A DNA stretch of 64,000 nucleotides from Glycomyces amatae (GCF_020991375.1 NZ_JAJLQZ010000008.1:1-64000); one strand, 5' to 3'. Shown: positions 44,574 to 53,615, counted from the stretch's first letter. The notes: generated by a model from the sequence alone, not told the origin. Numbers and translations: made by a program.

Positions 44574-46703
44574 TCAGGCGGCGGCCACGCGCCAGGTGCC
44601 GCGGCCGGCGGCCTTGGCGGCGTAGAGGGCCTCGTCGGCGGCGGCCAGGACCGCGGCGGCGCCCTCGGCGTGGACGCCGAGGACGGCGACGCCGATGGAG
44701 ACGCTCACGTGCAGCTCGCGGCCGCCGGAGGAGTCGTTGACCTTGAAGGGCCGGCCGGCGACGGCCCGGCCGAGGCGCTCGGCGACCACCTCGGCCCCGG
44801 CCGCGTCGGTCTCGGGCAGCAGCACCATGAACTCCTCGCCGCCGTGGCGGAAGGCGAGGTCGACCTCGCGGATCTGGGCGGTGATGCGCCGGGCGAGCTC
44901 GATGAGGACCTGGTCGCCGACGGGGTGGCCGTACGCGTCGTTGACGGCCTTGAAGCGGTCGAGGTCGATCGCCAGGAGCGCCGAGGGCCGCTGGTAGCGG
45001 CGGGTGCGCTCGGCCTCGCGGCGCAGGGAGGTCTGCATGAACCGGTAGTTCCACAGGCCCGTGAGCGGGTCGGTCAGGCTCAGTCGCTGGGCCTGGCGGT
45101 GCAGGAGCACGTTCTCGACGGCGACGGCGGCCTGCCCGGCGAAGGTGCGGAGCGTGTCGACGTCCCCGGGCGCGAAGTCCTCGCCCGCGACGCGGTTGTA
45201 GAGGACGAGGACGCCGAGGACCCCGGCGTCGGTGCGCGCGGCGGCGTCGGCCTCGGAGAGCGGGCGGGCGGGGTCCGACTCGGCGGGCCGGCGCGCGGAC
45301 GCGTCGTCCGGGGACCGGTTCCCGGTGCCGAACGCACTGTCGGCGGGCTGGCGCCCGGTGCCGAACACACTGTCCACGGGCTGACGCCCGGTGCCGAACA
45401 CACTGTCCACGGGCTGACGCCCGGTGCCGAACACACTGTCCACGGGCTGACGCCCGGTGAACGGCACCGCCGCGATGGTGCGGGCGTCGGGCTCGGTGTC
45501 GACGCGGTGCCAGTCGCCGAAGGCGCCGTCGACGATGCGGCCGTGGGCCGGGGCGGCGCTGGCGGCGATCGCGCCGATGATGCCCTGGCCGACGCGGATG
45601 CTCGCGGGCTGGTCGATGCCGAGGTGGCCCTCGCCGGCGCGCTGGCGCAGCTGGTCGGCGTCGTCCACGTCCACGAGCATGACCACCCCGGCCTCGGCAC
45701 CGGCCGTGACCATCGCGGTGTCGAGGATGACCTCCAGGATGCGGTCGAGGTCGAGCGTGGCGGTCAGGGTCTGGCCGAGGCGCCCGAGCTGGCCGCGCAT
45801 CTGGTCGCGGGAGGCGGTGAGCGCCTGCACGTACGCCTGGGTCTGGGCCGTCATGCGGTTGAACGCGAGCGCCAGGTGGGCGACCTCGTCGCGGCCGTGG
45901 ACGGGCACGCGCACGTCCAGGTCGCCCTCGGAGACGCGCTCGGCGGCGGCCGAGAGCTCCACGAGCGGGCGCGTGGTCGAGCGGGCGAGCCAGGCGGCCA
46001 GGCCCATGGCGCACACGGCCGAGGCGGCGACCATGGCCGCGAGGGTCCAGTACATGGGGGTGACGTCGGTGGCGGCGGTGCCGATGCTCAGCGGCAGGAA
46101 GGCGTCGGTGAAGTCCCAGCGCCCGGCGTCGACCGCGCCGGCGCCGAGCGGGTCGGCGCGGCTGTCCTGGAGGACCAGCTCCGCGTCGGCGACCTGGGCG
46201 ATCCGGCCGAGGAAGGCGACGTCGACGACGCGGAAGGCGCTGAAGACGGCCGTGGTGCCGTCGGTGCCCTGGACCTCGGCCTGGGCGCCGAGGGCGACGA
46301 TGGGGCCCGCGTCGGCGTAGGCGGCGGTCTCGCCGCAGTCGACCCAGGCGCCTTCGGGGGCGTCGACGCCGACGTCGTCCCCCGCGCCGGCCCCGGCGGT
46401 CTCGAGGCTCGTGAAGACGACGCCGTCGACGACGGCCCGGTCGACCAGGAGGTGGGCCATCTCGACCGCGTCCGTGCGGGTGCCGCTGCTGTAATTGAGG
46501 GCGACCGCCGCCGCGGAGGCCTGGATGCGCTCGCAGATCGTGCCGAGGGTCGAGTCGACCATCGTCACGGCCGAATTGGCCAGCGCCTCGCCGCGGGAGT
46601 CCGCCAGATGGGACATGACGGCAGCGACGAAGACGGCCCCCACCAGGACCGGCCCGAGCACGACGACGAGGAACGCCGTGGTGAGCCGTGAGCGCAGCGA
46701 CAC
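44574..46703 (-). CDS. Membrane GAF-GGDEF diguanylate cyclase
   Basis: About 709 residues from a GTG after GAGGGGG. Order: membrane helix (about 8-30), extracellular sensor (to about 230), second helix (TLAAMVAASAVCAMGLAAWLA), HAMP (RPLVELSAAAERVSEGDLDVRV), GAF domain, then GGDEF with active HGGEEF and DLDRFKAVNDAYGHPVGDQVL. It makes cyclic di-GMP. The GAF domain contains an insert of four 11-residue repeats (TGRQPVDSVFG) encoded by a 33-bp tandem repeat, followed by a low-complexity charged stretch. It sits between galU and MTHFS where related genomes have no such gene. Confidence 0.9.
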   Translation of the reverse strand: MSLRSRLTTAFLVVVLGPVLVGAVFVAAVMSHLADSRGEALANSAVTMVDSTLGTICERIQASAAAVALNYSSGTRTDAVEMAHLLVDRAVVDGVVFTSLETAGAGAGDDVGVDAPEGAWVDCGETAAYADAGPIVALGAQAEVQGTDGTTAVFSAFRVVDVAFLGRIAQVADAELVLQDSRADPLGAGAVDAGRWDFTDAFLPLSIGTAATDVTPMYWTLAAMVAASAVCAMGLAAWLARSTTRPLVELSAAAERVSEGDLDVRVPVHGRDEVAHLALAFNRMTAQTQAYVQALTASRDQMRGQLGRLGQTLTATLDLDRILEVILDTAMVTAGAEAGVVMLVDVDDADQLRQRAGEGHLGIDQPASIRVGQGIIGAIAASAAPAHGRIVDGAFGDWHRVDTEPDARTIAAVPFTGRQPVDSVFGTGRQPVDSVFGTGRQPVDSVFGTGRQPADSAFGTGNRSPDDASARRPAESDPARPLSEADAAARTDAGVLGVLVLYNRVAGEDFAPGDVDTLRTFAGQAAVAVENVLLHRQAQRLSLTDPLTGLWNYRFMQTSLRREAERTRRYQRPSALLAIDLDRFKAVNDAYGHPVGDQVLIELARRITAQIREVDLAFRHGGEEFMVLLPETDAAGAEVVAERLGRAVAGRPFKVNDSSGGRELHVSVSIGVAVLGVHAEGAAAVLAAADEALYAAKAAGRGTWRVAAA
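45321..45452. repeat. 33-bp coding tandem repeat
   Basis: Four units of 33 bases: 45321-45353 (diverged), then 45354-45386, 45387-45419 and 45420-45452, which are identical. The length is a multiple of three, so copy number can change without breaking the diguanylate cyclase frame. Confidence 0.9.
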
Positions 46704-46861
46704 CGAAGCCCCCTCAAGTTCACTCCCTAGAACACTACCTAGCGCTACCGTCTGAACACGAGGCGGCATGGGCTTTTATGGCAGTCTGGCCGAAAGGGCG
46801 AATGCGTCCGGCCGTTCGGGGGAATCCTTGCAGGTGCGGATCGTCGACGAAGGGATTTTCG

Positions 46862-47494
46862 ATGCATGAGACCAAGAGGGCGGCGCGGCGCGAGCTGTTC
46901 GCGCGGCGCACGTCGATGCCGGGCGAAGCACGCGGGCAGGCCGATCTGGCCACATGGAAGGCGTTGCGGGACTTCCTGATCGAAGCGGTCGAGGAGGGTG
47001 CGACGGTGGCCGTGTACCGGCCGTTCGGGGCCGAGCCGGGCGCGGCGCTGGAACCCGAACTGCCCGAACGGCTCGCCGTGGTCTACAAGGTGCTGCTGCC
47101 GGTGCTGTTGCCGGACAACGACCTCGCCTGGCAGGTGTCGGTACCCGTTGGGCCGCTGGAGGAGACGGGCGACGACGTCGGGGACGGGGAGTCGTCCGAG
47201 CCGGCGACCGGCGAGACCGGGGACGCGGGCGCGGCGGCGGAGACGCTCGGGCCGGACGCGATCGCGGGCGCCGCGGCGGTGATCGTCCCCGCACTGGCCG
47301 TCTCACATGACGGGATTCGACTGGGGCGGGGCGGGGGCTCGTACGACCGGGCGCTGGCGCGCCTGGGGCCGGGGGTGCCGGTGGTGGCGCTGCTGCGCGA
47401 CGGCGAGTTCGGGCTGCCGGTCCCGGCCGAGCCGCACGACCAGCCGGTGACGGGCGTGATCACCCCCTCGAACGGGTTCACGTCGCTGCGGTGA
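46862..47494 (+). CDS. 5-formyltetrahydrofolate cyclo-ligase
   Basis: 210 residues. It converts 5-formyl-THF to 5,10-methenyl-THF. It shows KRAARRELFARR at the start, GATVAVYRPFGAEPG, and the family motif GIRLGRGGGSYDRAL. A loop of about 35 acidic/Ala-rich residues (LEETGDDVGDGESSEPATGE) is inserted mid-protein. The ATG follows AAGGGA. Divergent to galU as in Mycobacterium (Rv0992c/Rv0993), with ruc downstream. Confidence 0.9.
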   Translation: MHETKRAARRELFARRTSMPGEARGQADLATWKALRDFLIEAVEEGATVAVYRPFGAEPGAALEPELPERLAVVYKVLLPVLLPDNDLAWQVSVPVGPLEETGDDVGDGESSEPATGETGDAGAAAETLGPDAIAGAAAVIVPALAVSHDGIRLGRGGGSYDRALARLGPGVPVVALLRDGEFGLPVPAEPHDQPVTGVITPSNGFTSLR

Positions 47495-47536
47495 GCGGCC
47501 CCCGTGGCCGTCATCTCACTCCCGCGCCGGATGGGA

Positions 47537-47563
47537 TTAGCACTCCCCGGCGTTGACTGCTAA
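47537..47563 (+). promoter_or_regulatory. CIRCE element before ruc
   Basis: TTAGCACTC-N9-GACTGCTAA, 17 of 18 consensus positions of the HrcA operator with the correct spacer, 40 bases before the zinc-ribbon gene. Confidence 0.88.
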
Positions 47564-47602
47564 TGTCGATCGGGATTCGGTTTTGACTGCTGGAGGTAGG
47601 AC

Positions 47603-47926
47603 GTGCCCGTCTACGAATACCGCTGCAAGGAGTGCGGTTACGAGTTCGACAAGCATCAGTCGTTCTCCGAAGCGCGCCTGACCGACTGCCCGAGCTGCGA
47701 GGCGAAGGGCGGCCTGCGCAAGGTCTTCGGGAACGTCGGCGTCACCTTCAAGGGCAGCGGCTTCTACCGCACCGACTCGCGCTCCACCGACTCCAGCTCG
47801 CTCGGCTCGAACGGCTCCAAGAACGGCGCGAAGAAGGCCGAGACCAAGTCCGAGTCCGGCTCGGGCGGCGCCAAGTCCGAGGCCAAGGCGAAGCCCGCGG
47901 CGAAGGCCGAGTCCAAGGCCGCGTAA
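47603..47926 (+). CDS. ruc: FmdB-type zinc-ribbon protein, Ruc-like chaperone
   Basis: 107 residues. An N-terminal zinc ribbon has two cysteine pairs (YRCKECGYEF and CPSCEAKGG). The C-terminal half is low-complexity Ser/Lys/Ala/Glu and probably disordered. Mycobacterial Rv0991c (Ruc) has the same layout, the same neighbours (Rv0992c MTHFS, galU) and HrcA control, and is reported as a redox-regulated chaperone. The CIRCE site here supports the same assignment. The GTG start has GGAGGTAGGA upstream. Confidence 0.85.
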   Translation: MPVYEYRCKECGYEFDKHQSFSEARLTDCPSCEAKGGLRKVFGNVGVTFKGSGFYRTDSRSTDSSSLGSNGSKNGAKKAETKSESGSGGAKSEAKAKPAAKAESKAA

Positions 47927-47943
47927 GCGCTCCATACGCTTCA

Positions 47944-47981
47944 GCCGGCCCCCGCAGCGCGGGGGCCGGCGTTTCTCGTTT
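47944..47981 (+). terminator. ruc terminator
   Basis: A 12-bp stem GCCGGCCCCCGC/GCGGGGGCCGGC (47944-47955 with 47959-47970), a 3-base loop, then GTTTCTCGTTTC. Confidence 0.85.
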
Positions 47982-48017
47982 CAAGTGAGAGGCATTCACG
48001 TATGCCGGCGGTATCAT

Positions 48018-48287
48018 ATGCACATGGCTAAGAAGCGCACCATGGTCTACGCGGACGAGGAAGACCTCGCGATCATCAAGGAGGCCGCGAAGCGGTACGG
48101 CGTGTCCGAGGCGGAGATCATCCGCAACGCGATCCACCGGGCGGCGATGTCGAGCCGGATCTGGGACGAGCCGTTCTTCAGGAAGACCTACAAGCGGATC
48201 CGCGATGAGAGCTTCCAGGAGGCGAAAGACGCCGTCTGGGAGGAGAAGCTGGACCGCTACCACAATTCGCGAGGCGACCGCTCGTGA
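48018..48287 (+). CDS. vapB: VapB-like antitoxin
   Basis: About 89 residues from the ATG at 48018 (or 48024). A ribbon-helix-helix N-terminus (KKRTMVYADEEDLAIIKEAAKRYGVSE and AEIIRNAIHRAA) is followed by a toxin-binding tail. Its stop overlaps the VapC GTG start (GTGA). It neutralises VapC and represses the operon. Confidence 0.85.
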   Translation: MHMAKKRTMVYADEEDLAIIKEAAKRYGVSEAEIIRNAIHRAAMSSRIWDEPFFRKTYKRIRDESFQEAKDAVWEEKLDRYHNSRGDRS

Positions 48288-48721
48288 TCGTCGTTGCGGC
48301 CGACACCTCCGGCCTCCTGGCGGCGCTCGACGAGGGCCATCCCGACGGCGAGGCCGCTCGCACGGTCATGAGCACGGCGGGAATGCTGGTGATCTGCCCC
48401 GTGCTGTTCTCGGAACTCGATCACATGATCACACGGGATTTCGGCCGGGACGCCTCTCTTGAGGTGCTCGACGATCTGAGGGCCCGGGTGGACGAAGGAC
48501 GAGCAGTGATTCCCATCGTGACGTCGCATACCCTGGATCTGGCACAGGACGTTCGCCGCCGATATCGCGGCCTCGACCTTGACATCGCAGATGCGTTCAA
48601 CGTCGTGATCGCCGCCGAGTACGAGACCGATGCGATCCTGACGCTCGACCGACGCGACTTCCGGGCGATCGAACCGCTCGCGCAGTTCCAGGCGTTCCGG
48701 CTGCTCCCCGACGACCTCTAG
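48284..48721 (+). CDS. vapC: VapC-like PIN-domain toxin
   Basis: 145 residues. The PIN-domain acidic residues are visible in VVAADTSGL (Asp), FSELDHMI (Glu), LDIADAFNVV (Asp) and LTLDRRDF (Asp). It is an RNase toxin acting on tRNA or other structured RNA. Translationally coupled to its antitoxin. Confidence 0.9.
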   Translation: MIVVAADTSGLLAALDEGHPDGEAARTVMSTAGMLVICPVLFSELDHMITRDFGRDASLEVLDDLRARVDEGRAVIPIVTSHTLDLAQDVRRRYRGLDLDIADAFNVVIAAEYETDAILTLDRRDFRAIEPLAQFQAFRLLPDDL

Positions 48722-48739
48722 GCCGGAGGGCGGCGGCCC

Positions 48740-50890
48740 CTACCGCACCGGCTCCGCCTCCCCCGCCGGATCGGCCGGTCCCTCGGGGACCTCCTCTTCG
48801 AAGGCGCCCAGGGACTCGTCGCCCTCCGCCGCCTGCTGCTCGACCTCCAGGTCCTCCTCCCACGCCGACGCCTCCGACTCATCCGGCGACTCCTGCCGTT
48901 CGCGCTCGTAGTCCTCCCAGTCCCCGCCGTACCGGCCGGGCCGGTCCTCCATCAGGTCCCACCAGATCGCCTCGGCGACGGTGCCCTTCGAGGAGCTGCC
49001 GTCGCCCTCCCGGCGCTCGTCGCCGGCCCAGACCGCGAGCGCCAGGTCCGGGACGGACCCGGCGTGCCACATCGAGGAGGCGTTCACGACGAAGGGCAGC
49101 GCGGTCGGGGTCTCCGGGTCGCTCCGGTCCGTCGTGAGGAGCGCCCGGGTCTCGGAGGCGGTCCACGCGGGGATGGACTCCTCGTGGACCTCGCTCTCGG
49201 CCTCGTAGACGGTGCCGTCGGGGCCGGTCGCGCGCTCCACGAAGTAGGGTTCGGCGGCATCGCCCTCCTCGGCGAGGGTCGCGTGCATGACGGCGGCGTC
49301 GAGGACGGTCATCGAGTAGGCGCCGATGCCGATGTCGGGCTGGAAGCCGGCCGCGGGGTCGTCGGTGGCGACCTCGGCGGCCACGCCGTGCCCGTCCAGG
49401 TCGTGCGGGTCCCAGAGGCGGTCGACGCCGAAGGCGGCGGCGGTCGCGGCGATCCTCTCGCCGCCGAGCTGCTCGGCGACGCCGTACACGGGCGTGTCGA
49501 GCCTGTCGAAGACGGCCTGCTGGAGGCTGACCTCCTCGACCGAGGCGCCGCCGGTGTTGACGAGGGGCCTCGGCTCGCCCTCCTCGTCGGTGTAGGAGTC
49601 GAAGTACTGCGGCGAGGAGCCGTCCAGGACCGGGCTCCACAGGTCGAGGCTCGCCAGCGCCGCAGCCGCCGCGACGACGGTGCTGAAGGCGGTGCCGGGG
49701 CGGTGCCCGAGGTCGGACGCCTGGTCGAGTCCGGCGCCGTTCTCGCCGCCGTAGTAGGCCAGGACCCGCCCGCTGCCCGGTTCGACGGCGGCCATCGCCG
49801 CGGCCGCGTCCGGGTCGTCCGCGGCGACCTCGCGCAGCCCCGTGCGCTCGAGCGCCGCCTCCTGGAGGTCGGCGTTGAGCGTCGTGGTGATGTGGTACCC
49901 GCCGCGCAGCACCTCCTCGGTGGTCAGCCCCGCCTCGGCCAGCTCGGTCAGGACGAACCCGTTCGTGACGAAGCCCTCGGGGCCGAGCCCTTCGGGGTCG
50001 TCGGCGGGGTCGAGGGTCTCGGGGGGCTCGGTCAGGGCCGCGCGCTTGACGGGGTCGAGGTCGCCGGTCGCGACCATCCGGTCGAGCACGTACTCCCAGC
50101 GCTCGGCGGCCTCCTCGGCGGTGCCGCCCTGGTCGTAGGGGTCGCGCGGGTCGTAGGGGCCGTCCGGCCACTTGAGCTGGGCGATCAGCAGCGCGGCCTG
50201 GGAGGTGGAGAGGTCGGCGGCCGGGATGCCGAAGAACGCCTGGGACGCGGCCTCGGCGCCGTACGCGCCTCGTCCGAAGTAGACGATGTTGAGGTAGTGG
50301 TTGAGGATCTCGTCCTTGGTGAACTCCTCCTCCATCTTCATCGCCATCGCGGCCTCGCGGGCCTTGCGGAGGTAGGTGTCGTCGCCGCGGATGTCGGCGA
50401 CGCGGCCGACGTACTGCTGCGTCAGGGTCGAGGCGCCCTGCTGGTCGCCGCCGGTGACGTTGTTGACGAGGGCGCGGAGCACGCCCTTGGCGTCGACGCC
50501 GGGGTGGGAGTAGAAGCCGGCGTCCTCGGCGGCCACGAGCGCGTGCTCGAGGTCGTCGGCGATCTCGTCGAGGCCCACGGAGGTGCGCCGCTCGGCGGCG
50601 AGCTCGCCCATGACGGTGGCGCCGTCGTTGTAGTAGACGGTGGACCCCTGGCTGAGGGCGGCGTCGAGCTCGTCGGGGAGGTCGACGCTCGCGTAGAAGA
50701 CCGAGCCGACGATGACGGCGGTCCCGGAGAGGAGCGCGAGCACCGCCGCGAGGGCGGCCATGCGGCGGCGCCCGCGCCGCTTCCGGCGCCCGCCGGGGCG
50801 CTCGGACGGGGCCTCGGCGGCGGCCTTGCGGCCCCGTCGCCGCAGCTGGAGGGTGGACTCGGTTCCGCTGGGGATTGCTGAGCCTGCCAT
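48740..50890 (-). CDS. Class A penicillin-binding protein with degenerate transpeptidase
   Basis: 716 residues. A basic cytoplasmic tail and one membrane helix (about 45-67) precede an intact GT51 glycosyltransferase: VAAEDAGFYSHPG (catalytic Glu), GASTLTQQY and EEFTKDEILNHYLNIVYFGRGAYG. The transpeptidase domain is recognisable by flanking sequence (AVEPGSGRVLAYYGGENGAG, IGIGAYSMTVLDAAVMHATLA) but its active-site motifs are gone: SxxK is TAFS, SxN is RLD, and KTG is replaced by VNASS. An acidic tail follows. It may polymerise glycan while the second domain is structural or binds without acylation. Confidence 0.9.
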   Translation of the reverse strand: MAGSAIPSGTESTLQLRRRGRKAAAEAPSERPGGRRKRRGRRRMAALAAVLALLSGTAVIVGSVFYASVDLPDELDAALSQGSTVYYNDGATVMGELAAERRTSVGLDEIADDLEHALVAAEDAGFYSHPGVDAKGVLRALVNNVTGGDQQGASTLTQQYVGRVADIRGDDTYLRKAREAAMAMKMEEEFTKDEILNHYLNIVYFGRGAYGAEAASQAFFGIPAADLSTSQAALLIAQLKWPDGPYDPRDPYDQGGTAEEAAERWEYVLDRMVATGDLDPVKRAALTEPPETLDPADDPEGLGPEGFVTNGFVLTELAEAGLTTEEVLRGGYHITTTLNADLQEAALERTGLREVAADDPDAAAAMAAVEPGSGRVLAYYGGENGAGLDQASDLGHRPGTAFSTVVAAAAALASLDLWSPVLDGSSPQYFDSYTDEEGEPRPLVNTGGASVEEVSLQQAVFDRLDTPVYGVAEQLGGERIAATAAAFGVDRLWDPHDLDGHGVAAEVATDDPAAGFQPDIGIGAYSMTVLDAAVMHATLAEEGDAAEPYFVERATGPDGTVYEAESEVHEESIPAWTASETRALLTTDRSDPETPTALPFVVNASSMWHAGSVPDLALAVWAGDERREGDGSSSKGTVAEAIWWDLMEDRPGRYGGDWEDYERERQESPDESEASAWEEDLEVEQQAAEGDESLGAFEEEVPEGPADPAGEAEPVR

Positions 50891-50969
50891 GAGTGGTATA
50901 CGCGGGGTGCGCCCGATCCGGTTGTCCTCGGGCGAAACGATCCGAATGGGGCGGTTCGGTCGCGGGGGC

Positions 50970-51923
50970 TCAGAGGGCCAGTGCGACGGCGGTGGTGAGG
51001 ACGAGCTGCGCGAGCGCGACCGGCACGAGGCCCTTCCAGCACAGGGCCTGGATCTGGTCGACGCGCAGCCGCGGCCAGGCCACGCGCAGCCAGATGACGA
51101 CGGCCGCGAGCGCGCCGGTCTTCAGCAGCGTCCACAGCCAGCCCAGCGACTCGGGGCCGGGGCCGCGCCAGCCGCCGAGGAAGAGGACCGCGGTGAGGGC
51201 CGAGACGACGACGATGCCGACGTACTCGGCGAGCAGGAGCAGCGCGAAGCGCAGCCCCGCGTACTCGGTGAGGTAGCCGAAGACGAGCTCGGAGTCGGCG
51301 ATGGGGGCGTCGAACGGCGGCCGGCGGATCTCGGCGAGCCCGGCGGTGAAGAACACGACCGCGGCCGGGGCCTGCCACAGCAGCCACCAGGGGTGCCAGG
51401 CCTCCACGATCGCCGGGAGGCTCAGGGTCCCGGCCGCGACGGCGACGGACGCGGCCGCGAGCACCAGCGGCAGCTCGTAGGCCATGAGCTGGGCGGCGCC
51501 GCGCAGGGCGCCGATGAGGGTGTACTTGTTCGCCGAGGACCAGCCGGCCATGAGCACGGCGAGGACGCCGACGCCGACGAGCGCGACGACCACGAACAGG
51601 CCCATGTCCAGGCTCGAGCCGACCAGGTCGCCGGGGCCGAGCGGGATGAACAGGATGACCAGGAGGTAGGGCAGGAGGGCGACGGCGGGCGCGAGCCTGA
51701 AGACGGGCTTGTCGGCGGCGTCGGGGACGAGGTCCTCCTTCTGGGCGAACTTGACGCCGTCGGCGATGAGCTGGGCCCAGCCGTGGAAGCGGCCGGCGTG
51801 CATGGGGCCCAGGCGCCCCTGCATGTGGGCCATGAGCTTGTGCTCGGTCTGGCCCACGGCCAGGGGCAGCACCAGGAACGCGGCGAGGACGGCCGCGACC
51901 TTGACGGCGAGCTCAAGCAGCAC
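50970..51923 (-). CDS. nuoH: Complex I subunit NuoH
   Basis: 317 residues, about eight membrane helices. It shows GRLGPMHAGRFHGWAQLIADGVKFAQKEDLVP and AEIRRPPFDAPIADSELVFGY, the conserved quinone-site loops. It starts inside the nuoC 3' end. Followed by the PBP gene, not nuoI. Confidence 0.95.
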   Translation of the reverse strand: MLLELAVKVAAVLAAFLVLPLAVGQTEHKLMAHMQGRLGPMHAGRFHGWAQLIADGVKFAQKEDLVPDAADKPVFRLAPAVALLPYLLVILFIPLGPGDLVGSSLDMGLFVVVALVGVGVLAVLMAGWSSANKYTLIGALRGAAQLMAYELPLVLAAASVAVAAGTLSLPAIVEAWHPWWLLWQAPAAVVFFTAGLAEIRRPPFDAPIADSELVFGYLTEYAGLRFALLLLAEYVGIVVVSALTAVLFLGGWRGPGPESLGWLWTLLKTGALAAVVIWLRVAWPRLRVDQIQALCWKGLVPVALAQLVLTTAVALAL

Positions 51924-52644
51924 CGGGCGCCTCCGGAGGGCCGGGGCGGCGGGTCGAGGGCTCGGGCCGGGGCTCGATCCAGTCCTCGGGAACGCCGGGC
52001 GGGCGCTTGGGGGCGCGCTTGCGGGCGGCGCGGGTCTTCGGCGAAGCCTCCGAGCCGTCGGTGTGCGCCGCCTCGCCGGGCTCCTTGGCTCCGGGCCAGG
52101 GCTTGACGACGCGGGAGGCGAGCACGAAGTCCTTGCGGAGCGGGTGGCCCTCGAACTCGGGGGCGAGCAGGAGCGGCTTGAGGCCGGGGTGGCCGGGGAA
52201 GTCGACGCCGAACATCTCGTGGGTCTCGCGCTCGTGCCAGTCCGCGCCGGGGTAGAGGTCGGTGACGGAGGCGACCGCGCCCTCGGTGAGGAGCGCGCGC
52301 AGGAGCACGCCGCGGCGCTCGGCGACGGACCACAGGTGGGCGACGACGCGGAAGCCGCCGGTGCGGCCGGCGGCCGGGCCGGAGGGGCCCTCAGCCGGGC
52401 TCTCTGCGACCGGGCCCTCGGCGGTGCTCTCCACGACCGGGCCCTCGGCTGGGCTCTTTTCGACCGGGCCCTCGTCGATGGCGGAGAGCCAGTCGAAGAA
52501 GTCGCAGCCGAGGTCGTCGCGGCAGGCGCGCACGGCCTCGTGCCAGTCCTTGGGGTCGACGTCGGCGACCGCGCGGGGGCCGTCCGCGCCGACCTCCTCG
52601 ACGCCGATGGCGGCGCGGAGGCGATTGTGCCAGGGGTCGGTCAT
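51913..52644 (-). CDS. nuoC: Complex I subunit NuoC with repeat insert
   Basis: 243 residues. The core is CDFFDWLSAID, FRVVAHLWSVAERRGVLLRALL, DLYPGADWHERETHEMFGVDFPGHP and LLAPEFEGHPLRKDF, all typical of NuoC. Between the first two lies an insert of about 3.5 nine-residue repeats (EGPVVESTA type) encoded by a 27-bp tandem repeat. The C-terminus is Arg/Pro-rich. NuoD is not fused and not present downstream. Confidence 0.93.
   Translation of the reverse strand: MTDPWHNRLRAAIGVEEVGADGPRAVADVDPKDWHEAVRACRDDLGCDFFDWLSAIDEGPVEKSPAEGPVVESTAEGPVAESPAEGPSGPAAGRTGGFRVVAHLWSVAERRGVLLRALLTEGAVASVTDLYPGADWHERETHEMFGVDFPGHPGLKPLLLAPEFEGHPLRKDFVLASRVVKPWPGAKEPGEAAHTDGSEASPKTRAARKRAPKRPPGVPEDWIEPRPEPSTRRPGPPEAPGAA
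52385..52465. repeat. 27-bp coding tandem repeat in nuoC
   Basis: Three imperfect 27-base units (52385-52411, 52412-52438, 52439-52465) and a partial fourth, each beginning GGGCCCTC on the plus strand. In-frame copy changes would lengthen or shorten a surface loop. Confidence 0.8.
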
Positions 52645-52698
52645 CGGGCCGGGCCTCCGATCGCAGATCCCGTAGGATCCACTCTATATCCTCTGTGG

Positions 52699-53241
52699 TC
52701 AGTCACGGGGCCTCCGCAGCAGGGGGCGCAGGCTCGGCTTCCGCAGGGGTTCGGCGGCGATCTGCTTCTGGAGTTCGCCGATGCCGTAGAGGAGCGCCTC
52801 GGGGCGCGGCGGGCAGCCGGGGACGTACACGTCGACGGGGATGATCTGGTCGACGCCCTTGGTGACGCAGTACGAGTCCCAGTACGGGCCGCCGGAGTTG
52901 GAGCAGGCGCCGAATGAGATCACGTACTTCGGCTCGGGCATCTGGTCGTAGAGGCGCTTGATCGCGGGGGCCATCTTGTCGGTGACGGTGCCGGAGACGA
53001 CCATGAGGTCGGCCTGGCGCGGCGAATGCGCGAAAGGGATCACCCCGAGGCGCATGAAATCGTGCCGGCTCATCGAAGCGGCAATGAATTCTATTGCGCA
53101 GCAAGCCAATCCGAAATTGAAGACCCATAGGGAATAGCGGCGGCCCCAGTTGAGGACGAAGCGGATCGGCTCACCGAGGGCGCTCGCGTCGGACTCGGCG
53201 GGCCGGCCGCCGCGCGAGGGGAACGGCAGGTTCACCGCCAT
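52699..53241 (-). CDS. nuoB: Complex I subunit NuoB
   Basis: 180 residues. The four cysteines for the N2 iron-sulfur cluster are present in [21 protein letters not shown] and [14 protein letters not shown]. The start overlaps the nuoA stop by ten bases. Confidence 0.96.
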   Translation of the reverse strand: MAVNLPFPSRGGRPAESDASALGEPIRFVLNWGRRYSLWVFNFGLACCAIEFIAASMSRHDFMRLGVIPFAHSPRQADLMVVSGTVTDKMAPAIKRLYDQMPEPKYVISFGACSNSGGPYWDSYCVTKGVDQIIPVDVYVPGCPPRPEALLYGIGELQKQIAAEPLRKPSLRPLLRRPRD

Positions 53242-53615
53242 CGCAGGACCCCCTTCCTCCAGGCGTAGGCGAGGCCCAGCGCCAGGACGCCGACGAACAG
53301 CCCCATCTCGGCCGCCGCGGCGGGCCCGAAGTCGCGGAAAACGGCGGCCCACGGGAACAGGAACACGGCCTCGACCGCGAAGAGGACGAAGAGGTACGCG
53401 TAGACGTAGTAGCGGATCTGCACCTGGGCCCAGTCCCCGCCGACCGGGTCCACGCCGCACTCGTACACCGCGCCCTTCCCCGGTGAGGGCGCCGAGGGCC
53501 GCAGCAGCCGGTTCGCCGTCATGGCGGCGGCCACGAACGCGAATCCGACCAGCAGGAGCACCCCGAAGACCAGGTATTCGGACAATGCGGCACCGACCAG
53601 TCGAGAGGAGGCCAT
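53232..53615 (-). CDS. nuoA: Complex I subunit NuoA
   Basis: 127 residues, three membrane helices. The conserved loop reads [40 protein letters not shown]. First gene of the nuoABCH set; ATG at 53615. Confidence 0.95.
   Translation of the reverse strand: MASSRLVGAALSEYLVFGVLLLVGFAFVAAAMTANRLLRPSAPSPGKGAVYECGVDPVGGDWAQVQIRYYVYAYLFVLFAVEAVFLFPWAAVFRDFGPAAAAEMGLFVGVLALGLAYAWRKGVLRWR

Noticed and set aside
45321-45452. CRISPR-like array
   Set aside because: Units are contiguous without spacers and encode an 11-residue peptide repeat in frame.
52668-52691. Second copy of the guaB palindrome before nuoC
   Set aside because: Only partial half-sites with different spacing; too weak to call as the same operator.
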